A stretch of 64,000 nucleotides of DNA. It comes from an uncultured Bacilli bacterium (GTDB taxonomy: Bacteria > Bacillota_I > Bacilli_A > RF39 > UBA660). Of this stretch, positions 43,990 through 52,681 are shown in pieces. Both the position numbers and the translations under genes were made by a program. Within the stretch, counting starts at the first letter, position 1, and every line of letters starts with the position of its first letter. Below the pieces are notes generated by a model. That model did not search any database. It had not been told where the DNA came from and saw nothing but the letters and a program-made list of their open reading frames with translations. The stretch covers positions 33,765 to 97,764 of the forward strand of contig CAKPFM010000006.1 in NCBI GenBank assembly GCA_934153945.1, read 5' to 3'.

Positions 43990-45426
43990 CTACAATCTTT
44001 TATTTATAGAGGAATTCATATTGCATCCTTGTTCTAAATCTTTAAAATAATTTATTAATTCGGTAAAATCTACTTTCTTGAAATCTTCAAAAACTTGTCT
44101 AATAAATTCTTTTTGTTTTTCTTCAGAGAATATTTTTTCTTTAGTAGAACCAAACGATCCTTCATCAGGTTCTGAAACAACTTTTGTAGTAATAGCCGCC
44201 TTTAATTTTTCAATTTTTTGCATATCTTCTATATCACTTGGTGATTTAATAAGCAATGATTCAAAATATCTTCTTTCATCACCTTTTGAAATATTATTTA
44301 ATAAAGTTGTATATTTGTATTGATCTGATAAATTTGAGTGTGATACAAAAACATCATATTGTGAAGAATCAGTAGTTCCATTCTTAACATTAATTTCTTT
44401 TGTTTTTATAAATTCATATCCGTCTGGAAGGCTTAAAAGCATAGATAATTCCTCTAATGGTTTAAATTTTATAAATGCTTTAGCTTTAATATTTGCCTTT
44501 GAATAAAATCTACTAGGTTGAATTTTATCAGGAAAATTTATAACACCATGTTCATGTTTTTCTAATTGTTTCTTAATTCTATCTTCTTCATATTCAAATA
44601 AATTACCATTTTTTGTATCTAGAAATTTATGTAAAATAGATATATTTGCCTCATGATACGGATCTAAAATATATAATTCACTTGATAAACTTTTAATTTT
44701 ATTCATATCTTTAACATCATTTTTTTTATTATTTTCTTTTTTTAATTCTTTTCTTAAAGATAAAATTCTTTTTTCCGTTTCAGATAAATGGAGTGCATCA
44801 GCCAAAATACCATTCTTATCTGACATTATATTCTCTAATGTTAATCCTAGTAAATGCGCTAATTCAGATTCTTTAATCCTAAATTTTATTTCTTGTTCAT
44901 TAGAAAATGTGGCAATAAGGGTTCTATTATTATAAACTTCATAATACAATCTTAATGCTTCATTTAGTAAATCCATTGTATTTTGTATATTATCAATAGA
45001 AAATCCTAATTGATCAGGTGCAACATTTTTACTATTAAATGACATTTTATTTTCTTCAATAGATACATAATCATTAAAACGTGATTGCTCCATTAAATAA
45101 GATTTAGAATAATATTCAATTAATTTACTAAAATAACTTGTAAAAAGGGTTAATAATTCTGAATTATTATAAATGATATTATATGTTTCAGAGTTTGGTA
45201 ATAAATACTCATTTAAATAGTTTAATATACAAGTTTTTAACTCATCATAAGTCTTTATAGACAAATCTTTACTTATATTAGTAGATATCATTAATAAATA
45301 ATATTCAACATTATATAACCCTTTAGAGTTTAATTCATAATTGATTCTTTGCATAGTTTGTACAAAGTTATTAATTTTTGTTTCTGTATTTAATATTTCA
45401 GACATATTTTCAAATTCATTATTCAT
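43990..45426 (-). CDS. Unknown protein, PBECR4-like region possible
   Basis: 478 residues. The section around residues 170-200, with KFRIKESELAHLLGLTLENI, recalls the HLLGL motif of PBECR-type (phage/barnase-EndoU-ColicinE5-RelE-like) nuclease domains. A later RFYSKANIKAKAFIKFKPLE also fits such families loosely. The rest is helical. It lies just upstream of the sigma-factor operon promoter. GGGAGG precedes the ATG. Assignment to a nuclease family is tentative. Confidence 0.6.
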   Translation of the reverse strand: MNNEFENMSEILNTETKINNFVQTMQRINYELNSKGLYNVEYYLLMISTNISKDLSIKTYDELKTCILNYLNEYLLPNSETYNIIYNNSELLTLFTSYFSKLIEYYSKSYLMEQSRFNDYVSIEENKMSFNSKNVAPDQLGFSIDNIQNTMDLLNEALRLYYEVYNNRTLIATFSNEQEIKFRIKESELAHLLGLTLENIMSDKNGILADALHLSETEKRILSLRKELKKENNKKNDVKDMNKIKSLSSELYILDPYHEANISILHKFLDTKNGNLFEYEEDRIKKQLEKHEHGVINFPDKIQPSRFYSKANIKAKAFIKFKPLEELSMLLSLPDGYEFIKTKEINVKNGTTDSSQYDVFVSHSNLSDQYKYTTLLNNISKGDERRYFESLLIKSPSDIEDMQKIEKLKAAITTKVVSEPDEGSFGSTKEKIFSEEKQKEFIRQVFEDFKKVDFTELINYFKDLEQGCNMNSSINKRL

Positions 45427-45570
45427 TATTGACCTCCCGCATTCTAGTAAGATTATACCATATATTAAAAATTATTAAAATAGAATGAATTTATTTCTGT
45501 AATAGAGCTATAAAATCTATAACTAACAAATATTATTTAATATATATATTGTTTATTCTTTTCCTATAAA

Positions 45571-45599
45571 AAAATCAAGAAAATAATTCTTGATTTTTT
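45571..45599. terminator. Bidirectional terminator hairpin
   Basis: AATCAAGAA and TTCTTGATT with A/T runs on both sides. Confidence 0.6.
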
Positions 45600-45654
45600 C
45601 TTATATAACTTCAAATTTATGAAGTTGAATTATAATATTTAATAGAAATTAAAA

Positions 45655-45687
45655 AAGCAAGTGAACCATATAAAATATTCCACTTGT
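45655..45687 (-). terminator. Hairpin with T-run on the minus strand
   Basis: CAAGTG...CACTTG stem followed by CTTTTTTAATTT; second terminator behind the lone small-RNA locus. Confidence 0.5.
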
Positions 45688-45699
45688 CAAGGAATAAAT

Positions 45700-45867
45700 A
45701 AAAAAAATGATTTTTGTACAATACAAAAATCATCTTCTTCAAAATAACTAAATTAACCAATAAATTATACCACTATTTTGTCCATTTTATGGGGTACAAT
45801 TTATTAAGTACTCAACATTTGCGTATTAAGTATTCCCATCTTATTTTATGCAAGTTTCCTTGACTAC
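45700..45867 (-). ncRNA. Lone small RNA related to the antisense antitoxins
   Basis: The promoter at 45874-45902 and the following CTTGC-like hairpin with GCATAAAATAA match the antisense modules at 17.2 and 17.6 kb. A perfect 12-bp stem (45707-45718 with 45722-45733) plus eight T would end a ~168-nt RNA. No membrane-peptide ORF is found on the opposite strand. 45427-45926 contains no protein gene. Confidence 0.5.
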
Positions 45868-45873
45868 ATACTA

Positions 45874-45902
45874 ATGATAACATAATTTATTGAGATTATC
45901 AA
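45874..45902 (-). promoter_or_regulatory. Antisense-type promoter of the lone small RNA
   Basis: TTGATA-17-TATCAT with TGT before the -10 on the minus strand. Confidence 0.6.
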
Positions 45903-45926
45903 AAAAGTATTTTTTTAAATTTTTAG

Positions 45927-46475
45927 TTATAATACTACCAAAATTAATAAATCAATTATTAAAATTAATAATGCCGAGCAAAAAGTTAAATAGAATGCCC
46001 ATTTTTTATTACAATATCTTAAAACATATGATAGTTTAGGATTATTTGAATCATAATAAACATCTATTTCCGAATTTATTGGGTATAATTTTTCAATTGG
46101 ATTATTGTAAACACCAACAAAAGAATTAGAAGTTCTATTTATTTCTAACATTTGATTTTCTTTTTTATATTCCATTTCATTCTTACTGATTGGATTATTC
46201 TTTGTTATTATTTTATACGCTTTATATTCAGGACCTACAACTTTATATTCTTTACCATTTACAATATAAAATACAATAGGTAAATGAATCCCACTATTTT
46301 CCCCGCCACGAGTTGTTAATGTATATTTTTTGATTATTCCTTTAACTTTCGAAGTACATCTTTTTTCTTGTATTATATATTTATAGAATAGTTTAAATGA
46401 CAAAACAAATAACACAATTGAACCAATTGACAATAATGTTCCAAAAACAATTTTATCCATTAATATTTCACTCAC
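45927..46475 (-). CDS. DUF3592-like membrane protein
   Basis: 182 residues: a membrane helix at each end (9-32 and 158-180) around an extracytoplasmic beta domain (HLPIVFYIVNGKEYKV, INSEIDVYYDSNNPK), the DUF3592 layout. The start could be GTG at 46475 or ATG at 46460; neither has a strong ribosome-binding site. Confidence 0.7.
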   Translation of the reverse strand: MSEILMDKIVFGTLLSIGSIVLFVLSFKLFYKYIIQEKRCTSKVKGIIKKYTLTTRGGENSGIHLPIVFYIVNGKEYKVVGPEYKAYKIITKNNPISKNEMEYKKENQMLEINRTSNSFVGVYNNPIEKLYPINSEIDVYYDSNNPKLSYVLRYCNKKWAFYLTFCSALLILIIDLLILVVL

Positions 46476-46533
46476 ACTTTCTAATTTAATAATTAATTTA
46501 ATAATATTTTCTAACTTTCTCTAATTTTTTTAT

Positions 46534-47247
46534 CTATTTCATAGTGCAAGTATATGAGCCACCCGCAAGAGTAAGTTTCATATAATTACCATTATATACA
46601 CTTATATACCAATTAACAGAATCTTCGTTTGAATTTACACCATTTGTAACAAATTTTTCAAAATTTATTTTTACGGTATATTTTTTTACTTTGCCACTAT
46701 GTTCATTCGTATACAAACTATCTTCAACACTTTCTTCTTCTATAGAATAATTACCTATTAAATAATATTTTTCTGGATTTGAATCTAATTCAGCTTTAAC
46801 TCTACCATTTTTTTCAAAAGTGTATGTTCTAGAACTATCCGAACCATATTTACTGCAAGACCATACATTATTAAAATCATATTCAGGAACTTGTTTAGAT
46901 TCTTGCAAATTTGATAAAAAAATTGTAAATACTAAATATAATATAACAAAAATATAACTAATTAAAATAACCCAAATCATTCCTACAATTCTATTTTTAA
47001 GTACTTTATTAGTAATCTTTTTTTTGAATTTTAATCCTAAAATTATCGATAAAACCATTATCAAAAATGATACACAAAAAATTATTGCATCAAACTTCAA
47101 ATATACCAAACCTGTTAATATATCACCAATAAAACTTCCAGTTTCTATTCTTTTAAGGCAAATATATATAATAATTGATATAAAAAATAATACATAACTT
47201 ATTATATAACTAATTAAAAAACCTTTACTTAATTTTTCTTTTTCCAT
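46534..47247 (-). CDS. Membrane protein of unknown function with C-terminal beta domain
   Basis: 237 residues: three membrane helices (9-30, 48-70, 88-112), then an extracytoplasmic region with FNNVWSCSKYGSDSSRTYTF and GNYMKLTLAGGSYTCTM, a small lipocalin-like beta fold. The two cysteines could form a disulfide. AGGTAGG precedes the ATG. It is near the DUF3592 gene in the same direction. Confidence 0.6.
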   Translation of the reverse strand: MEKEKLSKGFLISYIISYVLFFISIIIYICLKRIETGSFIGDILTGLVYLKFDAIIFCVSFLIMVLSIILGLKFKKKITNKVLKNRIVGMIWVILISYIFVILYLVFTIFLSNLQESKQVPEYDFNNVWSCSKYGSDSSRTYTFEKNGRVKAELDSNPEKYYLIGNYSIEEESVEDSLYTNEHSGKVKKYTVKINFEKFVTNGVNSNEDSVNWYISVYNGNYMKLTLAGGSYTCTMK

Positions 47248-47344
47248 TTATTTTTTCCTACCTTTCGAATATATTGTATCACACTTTGTCGTATTTTCTT
47301 ACAAAACTTCATTTTTTTACATAAAATTGACAATGGTGATTAAC

Positions 47345-47520
47345 ATGAATTTTGAAAGATTATTCTTTTTAAGAGAAAAAAAGACTTAACACAAGAAAAT
47401 ATGGAAAAAATACTAAATGTCAGCAGATTTTCTTTACCTCATGTTCGTAAAAAACTTATAAGAGTTAATTTATATCTTGAAATTAAAAATATCCAATTTG
47501 ATCCGTCTTTATTAAAATAA
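47345..47520 (+). pseudogene. Broken Xre-type HTH regulator
   Basis: ATG with GGTGAT opens MNFERLFFLREKK, then a one-base deletion near 47384 shifts the frame; the other frame continues DLTQENMEKILNVSRFSLPH. This is the start of an Xre-family helix-turn-helix protein. The rest of 47248-47656 shows no gene. Confidence 0.65.
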
Positions 47521-47656
47521 GTAGATATATAAAGTATTATAATAATTATAGATACTAATGGAATTTAAAGATGATGATACTGAAATCATCTATTTGAATT
47601 CATTGCCTAAAACCCTCTTTTTTTATTTGTCCTTGACAAGGGATTTTAATAATAGT

Positions 47657-48220
47657 TCACTTGTTATAATTAATAAGTAATTTATCTACTAATTTTCTAT
47701 GAATTGGTCTTATAAAATCACACATAGATTCATCATCAACATCTTCGAACGGAATCCATTTTACGCCACTACTTTCATCTTTTCTAAAAACAAGTTCTTG
47801 TTCTTCAGCGGCTTCCAATAGAAATACAACATCAAAATGAAGGTGAGCTGAAACATATTTACCCCTTTTTATATGTCCTTTAACTGGAGCAGATTGTATT
47901 GAAAAAATAGAATTATCTAACACTTTTGTTTTTAATCCAGTTTCTTCTTCTACTTCACGAACTGCTACACCTAATAAATCATTTTCTCCATCAGCATGTC
48001 CTCCCGGATATATCCATCCATCATTGATATTATGATAAACAACTACCATTTTGTTTCTTTTTTTATTTACAACGAATGCAGATGAACTGAAATGACCAAA
48101 CACATTATTTCTAGTTAATACATCATCAAATTCGTCAATAAACCTTAAAAATTGTTCTTTATCCTTTTCTTCTTGTTCGTTAAAGGGAACATACTTTTCT
48201 ATTTCTTGTTTTAAATTCAT
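47657..48220 (-). CDS. Nudix hydrolase
   Basis: 187 residues. Box region YPGGHADGENDLLGVAVREV then EEETGL near residues 74-98. Asn replaces the first box Glu, a variant seen in the GGHxDG subgroup. The substrate is unknown. It sits 2 bp after a nucleoside 2-deoxyribosyltransferase-like gene, suggesting a nucleotide-related operon. Confidence 0.85.
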   Translation of the reverse strand: MNLKQEIEKYVPFNEQEEKDKEQFLRFIDEFDDVLTRNNVFGHFSSSAFVVNKKRNKMVVVYHNINDGWIYPGGHADGENDLLGVAVREVEEETGLKTKVLDNSIFSIQSAPVKGHIKRGKYVSAHLHFDVVFLLEAAEEQELVFRKDESSGVKWIPFEDVDDESMCDFIRPIHRKLVDKLLINYNK

Positions 48221-48222
48221 AC

Positions 48223-48621
48223 TTATTCACTCTTCCTTTTGTATAATTCAATCCATCCCATATCTAAAAAATTTTTAATTTCATCATAACAACTTAATAA
48301 TTTATCAGGCATATTTAATATATATATTTTGATATTTTTATTGTGTATTAAATTTAATATAACAGCGTAAGTTAATTCTGACATACCACTAGTTCCTATA
48401 TAACCTTTAATACCATTTTTTTCTTCATTCATTAAAAAGAAAATATCAGTTTTTTCAATATTTGAATAAAAGTTTTTATATATTAAAGGTAACTCTTCTT
48501 TATAATTTTCTTTTAAAATTAATTTAGGATAATCTAAAATTTCATAATTTTTAAATTTTTCTATCCAATATTCTACTTTATCTCGTAATTTAGCACTTCC
48601 AGATATAACAATTTTTTCCAT
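48223..48621 (-). CDS. Nucleoside 2-deoxyribosyltransferase-like protein
   Basis: 132 residues of a Rossmann-like fold: IVISGSAKLRDK at the start and IFFLMNEEKNGIKGYIGTSG, where conserved Asn/Gly and a following SELTYA match the deoxyribosyltransferase-like superfamily. No catalytic proof. Operon with the Nudix gene downstream. Confidence 0.6.
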   Translation of the reverse strand: MEKIVISGSAKLRDKVEYWIEKFKNYEILDYPKLILKENYKEELPLIYKNFYSNIEKTDIFFLMNEEKNGIKGYIGTSGMSELTYAVILNLIHNKNIKIYILNMPDKLLSCYDEIKNFLDMGWIELYKRKSE

Positions 48622-48691
48622 ATTATCACCAAATATAATATAACATACGAATATACATAAATCAATAATCCATAATAATACTGGTGATTCT

Positions 48692-49633
48692 ATGAAAATA
48701 AGATTAGGATATTCTTGTATTAGTGATACTATTAATATTACAACATCAACACCTTATACATATACTAAATTTAAAAGTGAACAAGATTATATAAAATTAG
48801 ATAGAATTATTAAATCTAATTTATTAAATTTGTATGAAATATTAAAATATAATGAAAAAAATAATATTCATTTTTATAGATTATCATCAAATTTAATTCC
48901 TCTAGCAACTAAAAAAGAAGTTGATTTCGAATATATAAAAAAATATAAAAATTATTATAATTTAATATCCAAATTTATAAATAAAAATAATATGAGAATA
49001 GATTTTCATCCTGATCAATTTTGTGTTTTAAATAGTGTTAATAATGATGTTGTTGAAAGTTCTATAGAAATATTAAAATATCATTATAATTTACTAGAAG
49101 CTATGAATATAAAAAATAAAGTATTAGTATTACATATTGGTAGTAATGCTTTTGGTAAAGATAATTCTATTAAAAGATTTATCAATAATTTTAATAAATT
49201 AGATGATAATATTAAACAAAGTATTGTTATTGAAAATGATGATAAAATATTTAATATATTAGATTGTTTAGAAATATCAAATAAATGTAGTATTCCTATT
49301 GTATTAGATTATCATCATCATAATTGTAATGGTAAAGATATTGAATTAACAAATTATATTGAAAATGTTTTTTCAACATGGAAGAATATTAATCCAAAAA
49401 TACATTTTTCAAGTCCTAAAAATAATACTAAAAAATATATGAGAAGTCACAATGACTATATAAATGTTAATTCTTTTATTCAGTTTATAGAAAGTATTAA
49501 ATATTTAAATTATGATATAGATATTATGATTGAAGCTAAAAAAAAGGATGAAGCATTATTTAAACTCATCCGTGAATTAAAATATAAAACTAATTATAAA
49601 TTTATTGATGATACTACTTTTATAGTTAAATAA
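48692..49633 (+). CDS. uvsE: UV damage endonuclease
   Basis: 313 residues of the UvdE TIM barrel: GYSCISDTINITTSTPYT, FYRLSSNLIPLATKKEVDF, FHPDQFCVLN, VLVLHIGSNAFGK, IVIENDDK, LDYHHHNCNG and MIEAKKKDEAL give the metal-binding His/Asp/Glu set. It nicks DNA 5' to UV photoproducts. GGTGATTCT precedes the ATG. Confidence 0.95.
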   Translation: MKIRLGYSCISDTINITTSTPYTYTKFKSEQDYIKLDRIIKSNLLNLYEILKYNEKNNIHFYRLSSNLIPLATKKEVDFEYIKKYKNYYNLISKFINKNNMRIDFHPDQFCVLNSVNNDVVESSIEILKYHYNLLEAMNIKNKVLVLHIGSNAFGKDNSIKRFINNFNKLDDNIKQSIVIENDDKIFNILDCLEISNKCSIPIVLDYHHHNCNGKDIELTNYIENVFSTWKNINPKIHFSSPKNNTKKYMRSHNDYINVNSFIQFIESIKYLNYDIDIMIEAKKKDEALFKLIRELKYKTNYKFIDDTTFIVK

Positions 49634-49639
49634 TTTTAG

Positions 49640-49990
49640 ACATTTGAAATTAATTTTGAATTCCGAACTTAACCAACTAGCAAATTCAAAAGCTATATCA
49701 TAGTGAGCAAATGTTCCTTTACTATATTTTCCACTACTTGGAATAATACCAATAGCATTATACTTTTCCTTCCATTTTTTTGGTGTCATAGTAAATCTAT
49801 TATATGGAACTTCATCATTTTTAATTCTATGTGATTCCACGGAATTAAAATTTTGATTGTTAATTTCTTCCCATAGTGCATAAAATTCAAATGAATTTCT
49901 ACTACTCATCAAATTTCTTATAACATCAGATGGATCTTCTGGGTTTGTATATCTAGCTAAATCAGTTAAAGAAATATATTCTATTTTTAA
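49640..49990 (-). pseudogene. KilA-N domain gene fragment
   Basis: Residues reading EYISLTDLARYTN, EFYALWEEINNQNFN and KGTFAHYDIAFEFASWLSS are a KilA-N domain, typical of phage or mobile-element proteins. The start is missing, and the frame runs off into the uvsE end instead of the family C-terminus. Phage or plasmid remnant. Confidence 0.7.
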
Positions 49991-50004
49991 ATCAATAATA
50001 TAAA

Positions 50005-50874
50005 TTAAAATCTTTTTAAAATTTTTTGAACTTTTTTATTTAAATCACATTTATTAAGCGCAAGTAATGTAACAATAACTTGATAATCAGGATTTACTAA
50101 ATATTGTCTTAATTTTAAAACAAAATCTTCTTTTTCAATCATTGGACATTTACAATTTTTGTATTCTTTTATAATTATGTTTATACATTTTATTATACTA
50201 TTATAAAGTTCCTTTATCATCTTATTAATTTGATCCATAATTTCTTTTACTAATTTTATTTCTTTATCTGTTTTTTTATCTGCTTTTTCAATAATTACCT
50301 TGGAATATTCTATATACCTTCTAATAGTTCTACGATAAGTTTGATATGAATCTAACTCAAATAATAAATTTTCAATTTTATAAAATCTTTCATCTTCATA
50401 AAATCCTATAACATCATTTGTAAACGGGTATTTCAAAATATCTTCTCCATAGATTGAAATAAGTAAATCTACAATAAAATATTCAAAAACATATCCTTTA
50501 GAACTACTAATTTTTCTACTTAGATATTCAACAAAACCCTCTGTTAAAGCTAATCCATATTTTATATTATTAGTCTTATTTTTCATAGCTATCCCGTTAG
50601 AATAATACCACTCAAAATCATCTACTTGTTTGTTTAATTTTTCAGCATCCCTAAAGCATGAATGAAATAATTCATGAATAATTGCCGTATCATTATATAA
50701 TGTAATCAAATTTTTTTCTTCATCATATCTTCCACACACAATACCCAAAATAGAATCTAATTCATCTATTTTATTTATTTTTAATGTTTTTTTATTGTTA
50801 TAATAATTTCTTCTCCATTTAACTGGATAGGATTCTAATAATTTTTCTACCAATAAAATTTCATTTTCATACAT
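50005..50874 (-). CDS. Putative zinc metalloprotease-like protein (HExxH)
   Basis: 289 residues. TAIIHELFHSCFRDA gives HExxH at residues 70-74, and GLALTEGFVEYLSRK supplies a downstream Glu as in gluzincins. The last 100 residues are helical. No signal peptide, so cytoplasmic. Substrate unknown. GGTGAT precedes the ATG. Confidence 0.65.
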   Translation of the reverse strand: MYENEILLVEKLLESYPVKWRRNYYNNKKTLKINKIDELDSILGIVCGRYDEEKNLITLYNDTAIIHELFHSCFRDAEKLNKQVDDFEWYYSNGIAMKNKTNNIKYGLALTEGFVEYLSRKISSSKGYVFEYFIVDLLISIYGEDILKYPFTNDVIGFYEDERFYKIENLLFELDSYQTYRRTIRRYIEYSKVIIEKADKKTDKEIKLVKEIMDQINKMIKELYNSIIKCINIIIKEYKNCKCPMIEKEDFVLKLRQYLVNPDYQVIVTLLALNKCDLNKKVQKILKRF

Positions 50875-50914
50875 AATTACATCACCGCTTGAATCATTAT
50901 TCTAACATAATAAA

Positions 50915-50939
50915 ATAAAAAAAGATAGTAAAACTATCT
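50915..50939 (-). terminator. Terminator of the gatCAB-asnS-aspS operon
   Basis: AGATAGT-TTT-ACTATCT then TTTTTTTATT; overlaps the aspS stop. Confidence 0.78.
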
Positions 50940-52673
50940 AATTTTAATGTGTACTTCTCTTAATTGCTCTTCTGTTACAAAACTTGGACTTCCCATCATA
51001 TTATCTTGACCACTAACACTCATTGGGAATGCCTGAACTTCTCTTAAATTAGGTTCATCTTTAAGTAACATGATAATTCTATCAATTCCAGGTGCCATTC
51101 CTGCATGAGGTGGCGCTCCATATTGGAATGCTGTATATAAAGATTTAAATCTTGATTTTACTTCTTCTTCAGGATAACCAGCTATTTCAAAAGCTTTTTT
51201 CATAACTTCTATATCATGATTTCTAACAGCTCCACTAGCCATTTCATAACCATTACAAACAAAATCATATTGATAAGCTAAAATATCTTCAGTCCTTTTA
51301 TTTAATAAACTTTCCATACCACCTTGTGGCATACTAAATGGATTATGTCCAAAATCAAATTTTCGTGTTTCTTCATTCCATTCATACATTGGAAAATTAT
51401 TTACTATACAAAATTCAAACCTATTTTTATCTATTAAATCCAATTTTTGACCTAAACAAGTTCTAATTTGACCTGCAAATTTATTTACTAATACTTCATC
51501 CTTATTAGCTATGAAAAATAATACATCGCCATTTTTCATATCACATTTATCAATTAAATTTTTTCTTGTTTCATCATCTAAAAATTTATCAATAGGTCCT
51601 TTAAAATTATTATCAATTAAGCTAATATATCCAATACCAGGCATACCAATAGATGAAGCATAATCAACTATTTCATTAAACCAACTATTTGATTTATCAG
51701 CTATATTATTAACTTTAATACCTCTTACAATTGATGCTCTAAAAGGTTTAAAATCAGACTCTATAAATAATTCACTTAAATCAATTATTTCTAATGGATT
51801 TCTTAAATCTGGTTTATCTGTACCATATTTTAACATAGCATCTTTATAATTAATTCTTCTAAATGGTTTTTCACTTACTGATTTATCACTAAAATTAGAG
51901 AAAGTATCATAAAATATTTCTTCTCCTATTTTATAAACATCTTCTTCAGTAGCAAAACTCATTTCAAAGTCTAATTGATAAAATTCTAAAGTTCTATCAC
52001 TTCTACAATCTTCATCTCTAAAACAAGGTGCTATTTGATAATATCTATCAAATCCTGATACCATTAATAATTGTTTATAAATTTGAGGAGCTTGAGGTAA
52101 AGCATAAAATTGTCCTTTAAACTTACGGGATGGAACAATAAAATCTCTTGCTCCTTCTGGTGAAGATGCTGAAATAATAGGAGTTTGTACTTCTGTAAAT
52201 CCCAAAGAGTCCATTTTATTTCTTAAAAATTTTAAAACTTTACTTCTAAGTACTATATTGTCATGTACTTTTTTATTTCTTAAATCCAAATAACGATATT
52301 TAAGTCTTACTTCATCATTTACTTCATGAGATGTTTTAATTTCAAAAGGTAAATTATTTAAAGCATGACCTAATACTTCTAATTCATCTACTAAAACTTC
52401 TATAGTTCCAGTTTCAATATTTGGATTATAATCATCTTCGTTTCTTTTTCTAACTTTACCACTTACTGTTATAGTAGATTCTTTAGTTAGTTTTAAAAAT
52501 TTAGAATCATCATTACTAACTAATTGAACAGTACCTGTTTCATCTCTTAAATCTACAAATATTACTCCACCATGATCCCTAATATTTTCAACCCAACCAG
52601 CTAGTCTTATAGTTTTATCAATATTAGAATCATTTACTTTTCCTGCATAACAGTTTCTATATTTGTTTTCCAT
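50934..52673 (-). CDS. aspS: Aspartyl-tRNA synthetase (bacterial type)
   Basis: 579 residues with the N-terminal OB-fold, class II motif 2 APCFRDEDCRSDRTLEFYQL, a GAD insertion domain (~280-410), and motif 3 APPHAGMAPGIDRIIMLL. It charges tRNA-Asp; whether it also mischarges tRNA-Asn cannot be told. It is the last gene of an operon holding AsnRS and GatCAB. Confidence 0.96.
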   Translation of the reverse strand: MENKYRNCYAGKVNDSNIDKTIRLAGWVENIRDHGGVIFVDLRDETGTVQLVSNDDSKFLKLTKESTITVSGKVRKRNEDDYNPNIETGTIEVLVDELEVLGHALNNLPFEIKTSHEVNDEVRLKYRYLDLRNKKVHDNIVLRSKVLKFLRNKMDSLGFTEVQTPIISASSPEGARDFIVPSRKFKGQFYALPQAPQIYKQLLMVSGFDRYYQIAPCFRDEDCRSDRTLEFYQLDFEMSFATEEDVYKIGEEIFYDTFSNFSDKSVSEKPFRRINYKDAMLKYGTDKPDLRNPLEIIDLSELFIESDFKPFRASIVRGIKVNNIADKSNSWFNEIVDYASSIGMPGIGYISLIDNNFKGPIDKFLDDETRKNLIDKCDMKNGDVLFFIANKDEVLVNKFAGQIRTCLGQKLDLIDKNRFEFCIVNNFPMYEWNEETRKFDFGHNPFSMPQGGMESLLNKRTEDILAYQYDFVCNGYEMASGAVRNHDIEVMKKAFEIAGYPEEEVKSRFKSLYTAFQYGAPPHAGMAPGIDRIIMLLKDEPNLREVQAFPMSVSGQDNMMGSPSFVTEEQLREVHIKIR

Positions 52674-52681
52674 AATTCCTC

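Noticed and set aside
44078..44323. 81-codon plus-strand frame
   Set aside because: Lies wholly opposite the 478-residue gene and has no start signals.
45790..45864. Short plus-strand ATG frame (MGYNLLSTQH...) opposite the lone small RNA
   Set aside because: Not hydrophobic and without a ribosome-binding site, so not accepted as a toxin partner.
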